In this document: piece after piece, positions 45,376 through 56,629 of the stretch
Numbering within the stretch: position 1 is the first letter of the stretch
Layout: each line of letters opens with the position of its first letter
The notes under the pieces: generated by a model
What the model saw: the letters and a program-made list of their open reading frames with translations, nothing else
Database searches by the model: none
Told to the model about the DNA's origin: nothing
Position numbers and translations under genes: made by a program
Assembly: GCA_963995505.1 (NCBI GenBank)
Contig: OZ023183.1
Location: forward strand, 21,076,671 to 21,140,670
Length of the DNA stretch: 64,000 nt
Direction: 5' to 3'
DNA from: Hypericum androsaemum
Taxonomy: Eukaryota > Streptophyta > Magnoliopsida > Malpighiales > Hypericaceae

Positions 45376-46102
45376 TGTTGGAGAAATTACCCACTTTTCG
45401 TGGATCTAAGCAACGCAAGCGGAAACACACATACGAGTAAACCACAATACCACGAGAAGCACAACGCACAAAATACAAAACACAAAACACAAAGAAAGCA
45501 CAAAGAGGGACACAAAAATTTAGTTACCCGGTTCGATCCACAATGATCTACATCCGGGGGCTTCCAAGCTAGGAGAGATTCTACTATATTCCGCTCGAGC
45601 TTCACTTGCTCTCACAACAATGGATGTCTTCACTCGGCTCACTATCTCCTCCTCTTCTTACTATAGGCTACCAACACTCTTGGGAGCTCTCACTCTTGGC
45701 AAAATCCTAGGCTTGGCCTCTACCTACTCTTCGGACAAACTCTCCTTTACTCGGAGAGCACTACCTCCTTTACTCAGAGTGGCTAACACTTCTTCTTGGC
45801 AAGTCCCTTCACTCGGACAGGCATTGGGACTGGCGGGCGCCAAGTTCCGTGCCCACTTTGCTTTGCCTGCATCTTGGCTCTTCACTCGAGCCCGTCTCTT
45901 GACCCAATCGCCCCCGATCATCCCAAGGCTCTTTACTCGAGCCACACGACCCTCAGATGTCCTCAACGTCTTCACTTGACTCGATTGATTCTCCGAGCGT
46001 CCCCGGACTCCGACCCCAATCGATCAACTCTCGGACCATCCTCACGGCTCTTCACTCGAGCTACCCGAATACTTTACTCGTACTCAGGCTCCATACCCAA
46101 CA
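45376..46102. repeat. Solo LTR inserted in the captured VPS16 fragment
   Basis: The 727-bp segment starts TGTTGGAGAAATTACCCAC and ends CCATACCCAACA. It is flanked by AGCTC (45371-45375) and AGCCC (46103-46107), a 5-bp duplication with one change. No internal retroelement sequence remains, as after LTR-LTR recombination. Internally it has repeated CTCTTCACTCGAGC-type motifs. Confidence 0.82.
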
Positions 46103-46206
46103 AGCCCTGCATCTTCAACTCCGCCGGCGTCCTCCGCTCCGGCGTCGTCTGGTGGAACCCCGGTGGCCGCCTTGTCGGTCTCTCCTGGACCGAGGATCAA
46201 ACCCTA
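46103..46206 (+). pseudogene. Captured VPS16 fragment, right half
   Basis: The frame reads CIFNSAGVLRSGVVWWNPGG, then RLVGLSWTEDQTL. Plant VPS16 (VCL1) has R-I-F-N-S-A-G-x-L-x-x-x-x-V-W-x-x-P-G-G-R-L-I-G-M-S-W-x-D-D-Q-T-L, so the identification is strong. VPS16 is a core subunit of the HOPS/CORVET vacuolar tethering complexes. The similarity stops after DQTL, where the following frame is unrelated. Confidence 0.85.
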
Positions 46207-46947
46207 ACCGAGGCTGGGAATGTCGTTGTCTGTCTCTCACCGAGGCTGGGATGGGTTGGGCCTCGGTTAGCGATAGGGATGGACGTTTTCCTGAGCGGAT
46301 CTTTGATTTGTTGCTACGATAGATGTCGGGGGGTCTTTGATTCGTTGCTTTGATTCTAGATTCGAGTCTTAGATCATGATAGGGACGACGTCGTTGGTGG
46401 GTTGCTAGGACGGCGGTTGTTTGAGGTTGAAGATGAAATTGAGGTAAAATACTCTTTTTATAATAAAAAATAAAAAATTATTGTCACGTCAGTGAGGAAC
46501 TCGAGAATATAATAAAATTTAAATTTAAATTTTTTTTAATTTATTATCATAATACAAAAGGCTTAGAGTCAAATATACCCTATCCTAGAAGCCTCAGACT
46601 AATTTGTACTTTAATCTTTCGTAGAAGTTTGGAGGTATAGGGGGATTTGGTACAAACAAAGCTTGTCGGCTCGTAATTAAAGCAAAAACTCTTTCAAAAA
46701 AGTAAGAAAAGCTAAACGCTTTATCCCTTCTCACGAGCCACGTGCCACGGCAGGATTCAACGGGTGACTAGACTGTTATCCCGTTCGTTTCTTACAAGGG
46801 CTACATCTATATATGGAGTTGTCTCCCAATCTTTTATTCCCTCGTATCTGGTCCTGTTCCTTCATTTGGGTTAAAAAAGAGAACATAAAAGAGAGAAACA
46901 AAAAAGAATATTAATAAGTAGGTCCTATCAAAAGGCAGGGAGCGGCT

Positions 46948-48388
46948 ATGGGGGAGGATATCGTAGCAGTGAAGTCATCAAGGTTCAAGAGGGTATGCGT
47001 CTTTTGTGGAAGCAGTACCGGTAAAAGAGATTGCTACCGTGACGCTGCTCTTCAGCTTGGCCAAGAGCTGGTAATTAGTATTTTATTATACTAAATACGT
47101 ATCCATATTAATTCTCTGTTTTTTGGTTCTTTTTATTCTTCAATTCCAACAATATTTTTTCTGTTTAATTTTCATTACAGGTCTCGAGGAAGTTGGGCTT
47201 GGTTTATGGAGGAGGCAGCGTTGGGTTGATGGGCTTAGTATCTCAAGAGGTACATCGCGGAGGTGGACATGTTCTAGGGTACGTACACAAATCTATGCAA
47301 GCTCTTCTTGGCTTATCATCCTTGTTATCCTTAAAAAATAAAATTACATCACAAATGTTATGAATATAAATTATCTTTTTCATTACAGTGGTACTAACTG
47401 TATTTCAATCTCCTTGATTTTTTCCTCCTTCTTTGCTCAGAATCATTCCCAAAACGCTGATGAACAAGGAGGTGTGTACAGTTAGCGAGCAAGTTGATTA
47501 TAAGACGAAGAACTTAAATCTTGAATTCATTAATCAAATTTTGTCACAGAAAACCATTCTAAGTATTATATTAATTAATTATACGTTTTATGCTAATTAA
47601 TTTTGGCTCCGGATTAAGTAGATAACTGGAGAAACGGTCGGTGAGGTCCGACCGGTAGCCGACATGCACCAACGAAAAGCGGAGATGGCCCGCCATTCTG
47701 ACTGTTTCATTGCTTTACCAGGTTGCTCACTTGAGCCTCTCTCTTCCACTCTCCTTTAATTATCAATCTCTCAATTCTCAAATTAATAATAATAATAATA
47801 ATATAATGTGGGTCTGATGTATTGTGTTGTGGTGCATTTTTTATCGTTGACTAGGTGGTTATGGAACTCTGGAAGAGTTATTGGAAGTCATAACATGGGC
47901 CCAGCTTGGCATCCACGACAAACCTGTAAATCAACCTTATGAAACTCTCTAATCTTATAATTTGGATAATTCATATTGATTTGTCTAACCCTAGTTCCCA
48001 ATTATTTCTTCAATAGCAGTCAATTTTAAAGCTAAGTTTATTAATTATTATCATAATAACGACAGGTGGGCTTGCTTAACGTGGACGGCTACTACGACTT
48101 CCTACTCACTTTCATTGACAAGGCCGTGGACGATGGATTCATCATGCCCTCCCAGCGTAGCATCATCGTCTCCGCCCCGAACGCGAGAGATCTCGTCCAG
48201 AAACTCGAAGTTAGAGGATGACTCTCTCAATGACTTTTTTCATTCCGATATTTTACACTTAACCAAATTATTGCGATGAATTGGGACAGGAATACGTGCC
48301 GATTCATGATGGAGTTGCTTCAAAGGCCAAGTGGGAGGCAGAGCAAGTGGAGTTCAATATTTCCTTGCAGGCCGAGATTGCTCGTTGA
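46948..48388 (+). CDS. LOG: Cytokinin riboside 5'-monophosphate phosphoribohydrolase (LOG)
   Basis: Seven exons: 46948-47070, 47181-47278, 47441-47471, 47622-47721, 47855-47925, 48066-48209 and 48290-48388, all GT-AG, giving 221 aa. Motifs: [20 protein letters not shown] at the N-terminus, [12 protein letters not shown], and the two LOG signatures H-Q-R-K-A-E-M-A-R (substrate-binding and catalytic Arg/Glu) and [20 protein letters not shown]. The C-terminus reads [23 protein letters not shown] enzymes release active free-base cytokinins from their nucleotides in the cytosol or nucleus. A TATATATGG box (46808-46816) lies about 135 bp upstream. The gene is intact although Mutator-like elements lie about 340 bp upstream and 430 bp downstream. 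The paralogue number within the LOG family cannot be assigned. Confidence 0.96.
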
Positions 48389-48820
48389 TTGGCCGACAGA
48401 AAAGGAACCTAGGCTAGGCTAGGCTCATATCCATATATAGTCATGTTGTTTCTCCTTTCCAATGTTAGTTTTATTGGACAATAACTAAATTAAGTACCAA
48501 GGGAGAGCTGCTTTCTAAAAGAGACTACCTACTGGCCACGAGTAGCTACAATTACCTTGAGCAGGCTCTCAGAAAACATGTATAAATCAGTCCGTAACTG
48601 TTTAGGGAGCTTTTAGCTAATTATGGGAAGAAAGCACGAAGTGCGTTGTTCTCTCTCTGATTTATTGTAATTTGCAAACAAAACAAAAAAAAACCCAAAA
48701 GGCAAATTGAAATTGTTGCCAGCTTTGCCATGTTCCCGTTTTATTCAGAGTCGTCCTCTATTTTAAGTGCATCTCTCCCACTGGTATTTTTTATATGGAG
48801 ATTTGAAATTAAAAAATATA
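48389..48820. other. 3' region of LOG
   Basis: AT-rich 3' untranslated and flanking sequence up to the left TSD of the next Mutator-like element (48812-48820). No other feature. Confidence 0.5.
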
Positions 48821-49949
48821 GGAATAATTACTGTCAGGCTCCTGATGTTTGACAAATTTGTTTCTCACCCCCCGTCTTTCGACAATCGATTAAAAACTTT
48901 CAGAAATTTGATTTTATTATACTCTCATGCCCTCGCTAACTTCAGCAAAATTTTTTAATTTTTTTGTCATGAAAATGACAAAAATGCTTTTGAAAAAAAA
49001 AACCAAAAACCAACTTCAACTTAAATCAAAAATACCAAGACAAAAAAAAATCCTACTCACAAATCAATCAATTCTCTTCTTCAACCCACATCCCACATCA
49101 TACTCAAAGATGACTTGGTGGTCTGCGGGACCAACGTCCCTGTGCGCACCGACATCGACGGCCTCCCCGCCGAAGCGGACGTAGCCGCGGGCACCTCCTC
49201 TACGAAGTTTCGACGGTATCTTCGGCTGAGGGGGAGGCGAGGAGGTCGTGGACGGGGTGGAAGGAGGAGGAGGAGGAGGCGAATCAAATCTCTCTCTCTC
49301 CTCGGGCTCTCTTTCTTCCCGATGGACTGCTAACGGCGACACCACGGGGTTGCTCGATGGTGCGGCTTCTCAGCTCTATGAAGGCACGCCTCTCTCCCTT
49401 CCGACTACCCATCGGGCCTCCTTCTCCGGTGGCGGGCTCTTCTCCCCTCTCGAGCGACGAGCTTCATCTACCTCTCTCTCCGAGGCTCACAGCAGGCGAA
49501 GCGGCTGGATGACGAGGGCGGCGGGACGGCGAGAGCGGTTTGGGGATTCAATTGTTAAGCGAATCCACCATTGTAAGAATGTATTCGTGTACATATTAAG
49601 CGAACCCACCCATTGTTCGAAAATTGGGTTCAATTGATTGGGTTGATGATTTTGTTTTCGAAAATTCTGTTCTTTGACTTTGGAAGATTTTAGATTGATT
49701 TCTGGGTTAGTGTTTTTGTGTTCTTAGATGTTGATTTTTGGGTTTGTGTTTTTGTGATCGTAGAGTGTAAGCTTTTTTTTTCAAAGGCATTTTTGTCATT
49801 TCAATGACCAAAATTTTTTTTTCTGACATCAGCGAGGGGCCTGAGAGTATAATAAAATCAAACCTCAGAGAGTTTTTAATCGATTATCGAAAGACAGGGA
49901 GATGAGAGGCGAATATGCCAAATACTAGGGACTTGACAGTAATTATCCC
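48821..49949. mobile_element. Mutator-like element 4 (family A)
   Basis: Termini GGAATAATTACTGTCAGGCT and GGGATAATTACTGTCAAGTC (reverse complement of the right end), TIRs about 170 bp with the TTTTTGTCATGAAAATGACA motif inside. Flanks AAAAATATA (48812-48820) and AAAAATTTA (49950-49958) match at 8 of 9. The interior (49060-49640) is GC-rich; one plus-strand frame reads DDLVVCGTNVPVRTDIDGLP and AEADVAAGTSSTKF, which looks like real coding sequence, but I do not recognise the donor gene. Confidence 0.85.
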
Positions 49950-49975
49950 AAAAATTTAAGTGAATACAAATATTT

Positions 49976-51211
49976 GGGAAAATTACGCTCACATCCTTGT
50001 AGTTTGGTTTCCCACCCTCTCGGGTCCCTAGGTTTCTAAAATACATGTTGTTGTCCCCCAACTTTGGTTTTAGATACTTTTGGGTCCCTGACTGACGTCA
50101 GCACCCATTTTTTTATTTTTTTGTCATAGAAATGACCAAAATACCTTTAAACCAAAAAAATAAAAAATTTATCATCTTCAACCTCATGAACCTTCAAGAA
50201 CATTCGACCCCAACCCAGAAAATCAAACAAAAAAATCAAAATTCACCATCCTCTCCGTCTCTCATTCTCCATCCTCTCAATCCTCATCTTCGACAACTTG
50301 ACCTCCATACTCCGAGGTAATTATAAAGTCAAAAAACTCCAGGAGAGCTGGTGCTCGTAATCCTATCATATTATTTCCCCAAGGAGAGAGCCGATAAGAA
50401 CTTGATTCAATCATTCATCATCTTCGGCCGTTCAACCCTCTCTCTCCCGTCAACCATCGTCGGCCGTTCAACCCTCTCTCTCCTGTCAACCATCGTCTTC
50501 GTTCAACTGCCACGGTTTTGCTCCCGGCTCTACTTCTTTCGCTCCTGCCTGGCCGCCTGTCCCTCCGCTCCCGCCCCAGACTTCGATTTCCACCCGTAGA
50601 TCTCCCGACTCGCGTCCCTCCGCTCCCGCCTGGCCGCCTGTTCCTCCGCTCCCACCCTGAACTTCGATTTCCACCAGGAGATCTCCTGAGCTCGGCCACC
50701 TCCCTAGGGTTTCAAGCGGCCATGGGGGCGAGGACGCGGCGGAGATCAGGGAAGACGCGAGTTCGTTGCGCGGGGCCAAGGCCAAGACCAACTTTCCCTC
50801 GTCGACGATGGCGATTCACCGACCGTCTCGCATCTGGCAGATCTCGGGGCCGCTACTATGGACAAGCACGTTTTGGGTTTGAGGAGCATATCTCGTTTTG
50901 GATTTACAATTAGTGTTTTATGATGTTTAATGTGGTATTCTTAGATTTTGTTAGTTTGTTCTTGTTTCAAGGTCGATATTCATGGTGTTATTGTTGTTGA
51001 GCGGTTGAGGAAGAAGATTTTTGTTTTGTTTTTTCTTTAAGGTCATATCCGTCATTTCTTAAACAAAAAATTAAAAAAATGACTGATGACGTCAGCGAGG
51101 GACCCAAGAATCTCTAAAACTAAACACGGGGGACATCATCATAGATTTTAGAAACATAGGGACCTGAGAGGGAGGGAGACCAAACTACAGGGACCTGAGC
51201 ATAATTTTTCC
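49976..51211. mobile_element. Mutator-like element 5 (family A) carrying an AP2/ERF fragment
   Basis: Perfect 9-bp TSD CAAATATTT at 49967-49975 and 51212-51220. Termini GGGAAAATTACGCTCACATC and GGAAAAATTATGCTCAGGTC (reverse complement of the right end); TIRs of about 190 bp, including GACTGACGTCAGCACCC against GATGACGTCAGCGAGGGACC. It starts 26 bp after the end of element 4. The interior (50270-50930) is GC-rich with internal repeats (CGGCCGTTCAACCCTCTCTC twice; CTCCCGCCTGGCCGCCTGT-type repeats). Confidence 0.92.
50720..50806 (+). pseudogene. Captured end of an ERF-type AP2 domain
   Basis: The frame reads GGEDAAEIREDASSLRGAKA, then KTNFPSS. The C-terminal half of the AP2 domain of ERF repressors (ERF3/ERF4 type) reads E-D-A-A-x-A-Y-D-x-A-A-x-x-x-R-G-A-K-A-K-T-N-F-P, so RGAKAKTNFP is a distinctive match. 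The Y-D-x-A-A part is altered. The DNA-contacting beta-sheet of the domain is absent. In the donor this would bind GCC-box DNA; here it can have no such function alone. Confidence 0.6.
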
Positions 51212-51220
51212 CAAATATTT

Positions 51221-53530
51221 TACCACACGTGCTAACTCTCTCTCTCTCATTGTTGTTTCTTAATCTGAATCACTGCATACATGCCTTCTTCTGGTGCTTG
51301 GCAGCTGCTGGCGTGCGAGTTAATCGTTCTAAGGTAGCTCTCATCAGCAACCGTCCAAGTCGTTGTGAACCCCACTGAAATAGTGACCGCTGGTGGCCAT
51401 GGAAGGTCCTCGATCAATTGCTTACCATACATTATCCTGCACCTTCTTTTTGTCTCAATCGTCTTCCTGCCATTATTTTCCATAGTATGTCGTATAGATT
51501 CTCGAGAAGAGAGACACTAACTAGTGGCAAAATTCTATTGCGGTAAAATATATTGCAGATGGTGAGAACTTGCGGGAAGAGTCGGACGATTGAAAGAAGA
51601 GCCTGTGATTAGTTTTTTTGGAAAATTTTCAAATAAACAATTTCAACGAAATCTTTCCCAATAATTTACCAGCCCTCTAATTTTAATGTCTATCACATGT
51701 ATGTGACAAAAGAAATAAGAACTCTCAATATTGGAAAATGTAACAATTTTTAGAAACAAAAGAAAAGAACATGAAAGCTCTTGTTTCAAAGGATAGAATT
51801 GGAGGGAATGGGATAAGGTTAATTTGGGTTCTTTAGTTCCAGCTAATACGATGGTCCCTCCGCAACTGACACCGCCCAGTAGGCCTGTTGGGCCCATCGA
51901 AGACGTACTCCATTAGGTACAACGTCCATAGTGGCGTGGTACTCATCTCATATGCTGTACGGGCCTAGGCTGTTCCCACTTCCAACTTGTCCATTTCTTT
52001 TTTTTTGTTATTTACGGATATTTTTGTTGGGACAAGAAAAAATTTAAATTCAGAACGTTACAGCAAAAATATTCACAAAGATAAGAGTTTGACGTTAAAA
52101 GTTGAATGATCATTATTATGGTATTTAACATTAGTAGATAATTCATCTAATTTGGAGAGCGAGTCATCTCTAAAAAGTCTGTTTTGGTGTGAGAGGTAGA
52201 GCAGGAATGTTCCCACACATTTGGATTTTCAATTGGTAGGTGCAAAGTCATTGTAGGCAACTTTCCTATAAAAAAAAACTTTAGACATAGTCGACCAATT
52301 ATATGGTTCCATGAAATAAAAAGGGAAGAAGAGAAGTCCAAACAATTTGGATCCAAGAATGCGCCAGCGCTATATGGACCCATGGTCCCCTCCCCACCAT
52401 ATGGAGACCAAGATTATTATTATTATTTGGGGAAAAAAGAATATGGACGCTAAGAAGCAATAGTGGAACTGTCCAAAGAATGATTGCTCGAAGATATTAC
52501 TGTTTCACCTGTACGAATGCACGTGTGAGAATAAAATTATTGTTTGGGCAATTTTGGATTTTATTTCTAGTGGTTATTTATGGAACCATCCGTAATGTGC
52601 GATGTCTACATGAAAACGTACGACTTAGTGGACCAATGATTCCGGCAGGAACAAGGCTACTGCATATGTGCAGTGTTTATCGGGTTTGAGTTTCTAATTG
52701 GAGGCCCATCATGTTACTTTTTACAGATATTTTTTTATAAGTATATTATATTTATTAAGAAAAAAATTCCTCACAACAGCAAATAACTATACTTGCTACT
52801 TGGGTAAGAACTTGCAATTTATCAAGTTCAGGGACATAATTGGAAAGAAAGAACCCTCATGCAAGTTCTATTTTAATTTATCAACCGTCGTTTTTGAGAG
52901 AGTTTGGATAATGATGAACAAATTAGTGATTATTTTAATATTTTGATCACATGCCATGTCATTTTATAAATGTGATGAAAAATTGATGTGGTATTACACG
53001 TCGTTATAAAAACGATGTTGTTTCGATACACTGGATCGAGAAAATTATATCCATAAGCCATAATCTAACTAGGAAGTTATTCACTGAGTGTTTTTAACCC
53101 AAATTACAATTCATCCAAAAAAATTCACGTGTCTAAAAGTAAATCACAATCCATCCAAAATTATCAGGACTGAAGGGCAGCGAGCATCCTAACTATAGGG
53201 TTCAAATCAACCTGATGTACTTCAAGCCTCAAGCTATATCCTTCAAAATGCAGACTGAAGTAGATAAAAACAGAAATGCACACAAGATAAACAACATTTC
53301 TGTAATTGCCAGTGCAAACAAAGCAAGACAAATTATATACAAGCAAAGGCAAAGTTCTGACATATTAAGCCAAGCTGCTCATATGATCTCCAGAAAGTTC
53401 TGCACGAGTACACAATTAAAGAGTCAATTTTTATTAGATTGTATAGCCAACCTTCTGCATACATTAAACAAAAAATAAGAGGCTAGATGAGGTTTACCTC
53501 CAATTACACTGTTGTCACCGATGGGTCTTC
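51221..53530. other. Intergenic, no confidently supported gene
   Basis: Between the last Mutator-like element and the hAT relic. A 78-codon minus-strand ORF at 51247-51483 shows no similarity I can recognise. The rest is AT-rich. Confidence 0.45.
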
Positions 53531-53534
53531 AATT

Positions 53535-54858
53535 TCATCTGTGCTTGTTGGAGACTTACCCCTCAACTAATTTTGAGAGCACAAGAATGTTTGCAATGTA
53601 CTCGATTTCAAAGTACTTCGATAAGGATCAAGCATATGTCTACCCATACTAAAAGTAGATTCTGATGCAATAATGGATACGAGAATTGCTAGCACAACTC
53701 GTACAATTTCAGCAATGATTGGGTACTTAGACGAGTTAACATTTCACAAAGTCAATATGTCAAAGTTCTTGCAATTCTCTTCCATTGAATCTTACTAATA
53801 TTTAGTCAAATCAGTACTTTTGTTAATTGGTTAATACACCTTTATTTGCTTATCCCATTCCTCCATTGAGCCCATAACCAGATTGCCATCGTCAATTTCT
53901 TAATCCTTCATTTGAATATCAACTTGGTTTGAGCTAGTTGAACCAATAACTATAGACTTTCGAGAACGATCTTGATAGTGCTCATACAACGAGCAAACAT
54001 TACATCAACACTATCTGAACATTCATTGGCTTTTTCTTGATGGTATATTTGAGCAAACAAGTACCTAACATACTTGCTCTTATATTAAGGATCCAAGATA
54101 ATTATAATATAAAGTAGCCCATTAATGGATTTAAATTCTCCCCAATACTTATTAAACTTCACTATCATCTTTGATGTCATACATTACAACAAAGTATTTT
54201 TGGAAGTAACAAGCTTCTTCACAACCTTATGGATGTGCACGAATTTATGAAAGAACTCAATGGTTGTGACACTTAAGCTTGCTGAGAATTTCAATGTCAC
54301 ACTGTAAAACATCTTCAAAAATTTGATAAAATATCTTGTATTTTTTCAATCAGTAGTCTTTGGAGGCCTATCTAGCAAAGTTTTTCTCATAGAAGTAATA
54401 TTATCACCCCCACACTCCTCCTCATCATCATCCCCATAATAGAAGTAAGTAACAAAATTTTCATCAACTCTCTCTAAGTGAGCAAATGCACGCTTGTACT
54501 TCTCGGTGGCCTCTAACATCATATATACGAAAGTCCACCTCATTTTCACGTTCAAACTCCATCCTTTCTTGCTACCTATATTCACAGTTTTTACACATTC
54601 ATTAAAAATCTTCTCTCTAGCCGGAGAAGATTTAACATACTTTACCGCGCTTCGAATCTTTACAACTGACTTATTTAGCTCTTTTAATCCACTTTGAACA
54701 ACTAAATTGAAAATATGTGCACAACATCTCATCTGTAAAAAGTCATGATTGGATATGATATTTTTTAGCTTGTAACCATTGGATGATTTTAATATATTAA
54801 TAGCTGCATCATTTGAGAAAGCATTGTCAACTGTAATGGTTAAAATCTTTTCAATACC
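53535..54858 (-). pseudogene. hAT-family transposase relic, C-terminal half
   Basis: From the right edge, GIEKILTITVDNAFSNDAAI, then MRCCAHIFNLVVQSGLKELN and KKGWSLNVKMRWTFVYMMLE match the catalytic core of BED-type hAT transposases (RICESLEEPER-like: D-N-A-x-x-N-D, R-C-x-A-H-I-x-N-L, R-W-x-x-x-Y-x-M-L). The following region is full of stops, but KYPIIAEIVRVVLAI and IIASESTFSMGRHMLDPYRS (53600-53740) are the hAT dimerisation domain. The N-terminal half and BED finger are cut off by the Gypsy LTR at 54859 and would lie beyond the nested elements, outside the window. Confidence 0.9.
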
Positions 54859-56513
54859 TGATGAGTGTGAAAACATTCATTGTTTGCGTATGTTTTAGCA
54901 TTGAATTCCTATCGTTTCTAGTAGGTTTACGTGTTATTCGATGTTAATATCTCTTATTTCGTATTATGTTAGTTTTCGTATAACCTCTTAATTTTTATTG
55001 TGTTTCTTTCATGTTTATTGCTAGAAGCCCTTGTGAGATGAGAGGGAGGATGTTGGTGCACCATTGGTTCGTGTTGAAGTCTATCGGAGTAGCCTAAAAG
55101 ATTGACGCTTGATCAGGCACTCGAAGATATGGGCGAGTTTGACCTCTTGTTACTTAAATACAGATAACTTTCTCGTCCGAAGACCGATGAAGGCAAACTC
55201 AGTGGCTTCGGAAAGAAGACATCCTGGGCTACACATTTGTCTCTAATGGGCTTCTCCAAATTCGAAGCCCAAAAGGGATAAAAATCACGTCCAAAGTCGA
55301 GCTGTAATTCTGCCAGCAATCTGTACGAATTTGGCCGAAAATTCAAGGACCATTATGGACCATGATTGCCTTTCTTTCTTTCACATGGCTGGAAACTTGA
55401 GTGCCTTGTATAAATAATTCTCCTTGGTGTTCTTTGTTGGAAAGAAGAGCTTTCCACCTCCAAAGTGGAGCTTTCCACCTCCAAAGTGCTTTCCACCATC
55501 AAAAGAAAGGCTTTCCAACTCAAAAGAGAGAATATTCATCCATCCACCTTCTCTTTTGATGGATGAGTGGAGAAAAAGCTCTCATCTCATTCACTATAAA
55601 TAGAGGAGGGAATTGCTCTCTTTGGGATATCTAGTTTTTGAAGAATAGAGTTGGAGATTGAGAGTTGTGAGGAATACCAAGGAGGAGCACCATTGGAGGA
55701 ATGCTAGAAGGAAGCTTGAAGAAGGATGCTTGAGGAAGCTCTTGACCACATCTTGAGTTTTCTCTATCTCTCTCTTTAATGTTATTTTCTATCATGTTCT
55801 TGTATAAGTTTTCTTCTTGTATGAACATGACTTGTGAGTAGTTTTCCTTGTGAGTACGATGCTTTAATTATGTGATTACTTATCTATGTTGGGTTATGGT
55901 TTGATCAACTTTCGTAGTAGTTGTCAATTGATGATCGTAATGCTTAATCTAACTTGATCACTTAGATTATGATGTTAGTTGATGATAGTGGACCGAAAGG
56001 CATTAAATTCAACGGAAGGATCAATTGACATATTCTTAGGTATTAATGAGACATCTTGATACTAAGGGATAACCCACGAGGAGTTAACTTTATAATTGAG
56101 TTTAGCTTAGTTCACGATCTAATTAATGAGCGAAAGCGTTAGTTGGTATTCGTGAACTATTCTAGCTTAGTTTTATCGGCCTAATGAGCGAAAGCGTTAG
56201 GAGGATGCATTAGAACACTCCGGGTACTAGTTAGAACTTCATAAATAACCATGATCTTGACATAGATAGGTAGTCCATAAAAGCATCGTGCTCTCTTTAT
56301 TTCATTAAGTACAAACTGTCTTTCTATATTTCTTAATTTACTTATTGTCTTGCAACCTCATATCATTCTTTACTTTACGAACTTGTTTCAATTTGACTAC
56401 ATACGATTGATTGTTTCAATTTTCATGTTCTACCTCTCTCAGTTCAAGAACCTTACTTATACACTATACTATTTGTTTGTGCGTTAAATTGCTTGTCAAT
56501 TTTGCGTACGTCA
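54859..56513 (+). repeat. 5' LTR of Gypsy element 1
   Basis: 1,655 bp from TGATGAGTGTGAAAACATTC to GCGTACGTCA. It contains tandem copies of GAGCTTTCCACCTCCAAAGT near 55448-55485 and a CACTATAAATAGAGG TATA box (55590-55604). It starts like the LTR at 59547 and shares several internal blocks, so the two elements are related families. The partner LTR is outside the window. Confidence 0.85.
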
Positions 56514-56533
56514 AATTGGCGCCGTCGACACGG
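56514..56533 (+). other. Primer-binding site of Gypsy element 1
   Basis: TTGGCGCCGTCGACACGG follows the LTR by one or two bases. It corresponds to TTGGCGCCGTTGCCGGGG of element 2 but carries substitutions in its 3' half. Confidence 0.75.
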
Positions 56534-56629
56534 AACTGAGATTTTAGGACATAAAATCAAAAGTAATTGGTTTTGTGTACAGCATATTTGCTGATTTTGT
56601 GCACTCGCTTTTGCGAGTCTCTTTAGTGC

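Larger units (their letters stand above)
44854..46607. mobile_element. Mutator-like element 3 (family A) carrying a VPS16 fragment
   Basis: Inverted arms 44854-about 45020 and about 46435-46607: AAATTATTCTCATATTCTTG against AAATTAGTCTGAGGCTTCTA (right arm in reverse complement), then TTATTATACTCT- and TTATTATATTCT-type blocks. This is the most diverged of the group, so ends are placed to within a few bases and the TSD is unclear. The interior holds VPS16-like coding sequence split by a solo LTR. Confidence 0.72.

Noticed and set aside
45620..46353. Overlapping plus-strand ORFs at 45.6-46.35 kb as genes
   Set aside because: They run across the solo LTR boundary into the captured VPS16 fragment; chance read-through of repeated LTR sequence.
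51247..51483. 78-codon minus-strand ORF (MENNGRKTIETKRRCR...)
   Set aside because: No recognised family, no supporting splice sites or neighbours. It could be an exon of an unknown gene but cannot be supported.
54859..54876. The start of the hAT ORF (MFSHSSG) as a true N-terminus
   Set aside because: These codons are the reverse complement of the Gypsy LTR end (TGATGAGTGTGAAAACA); the real transposase starts elsewhere.
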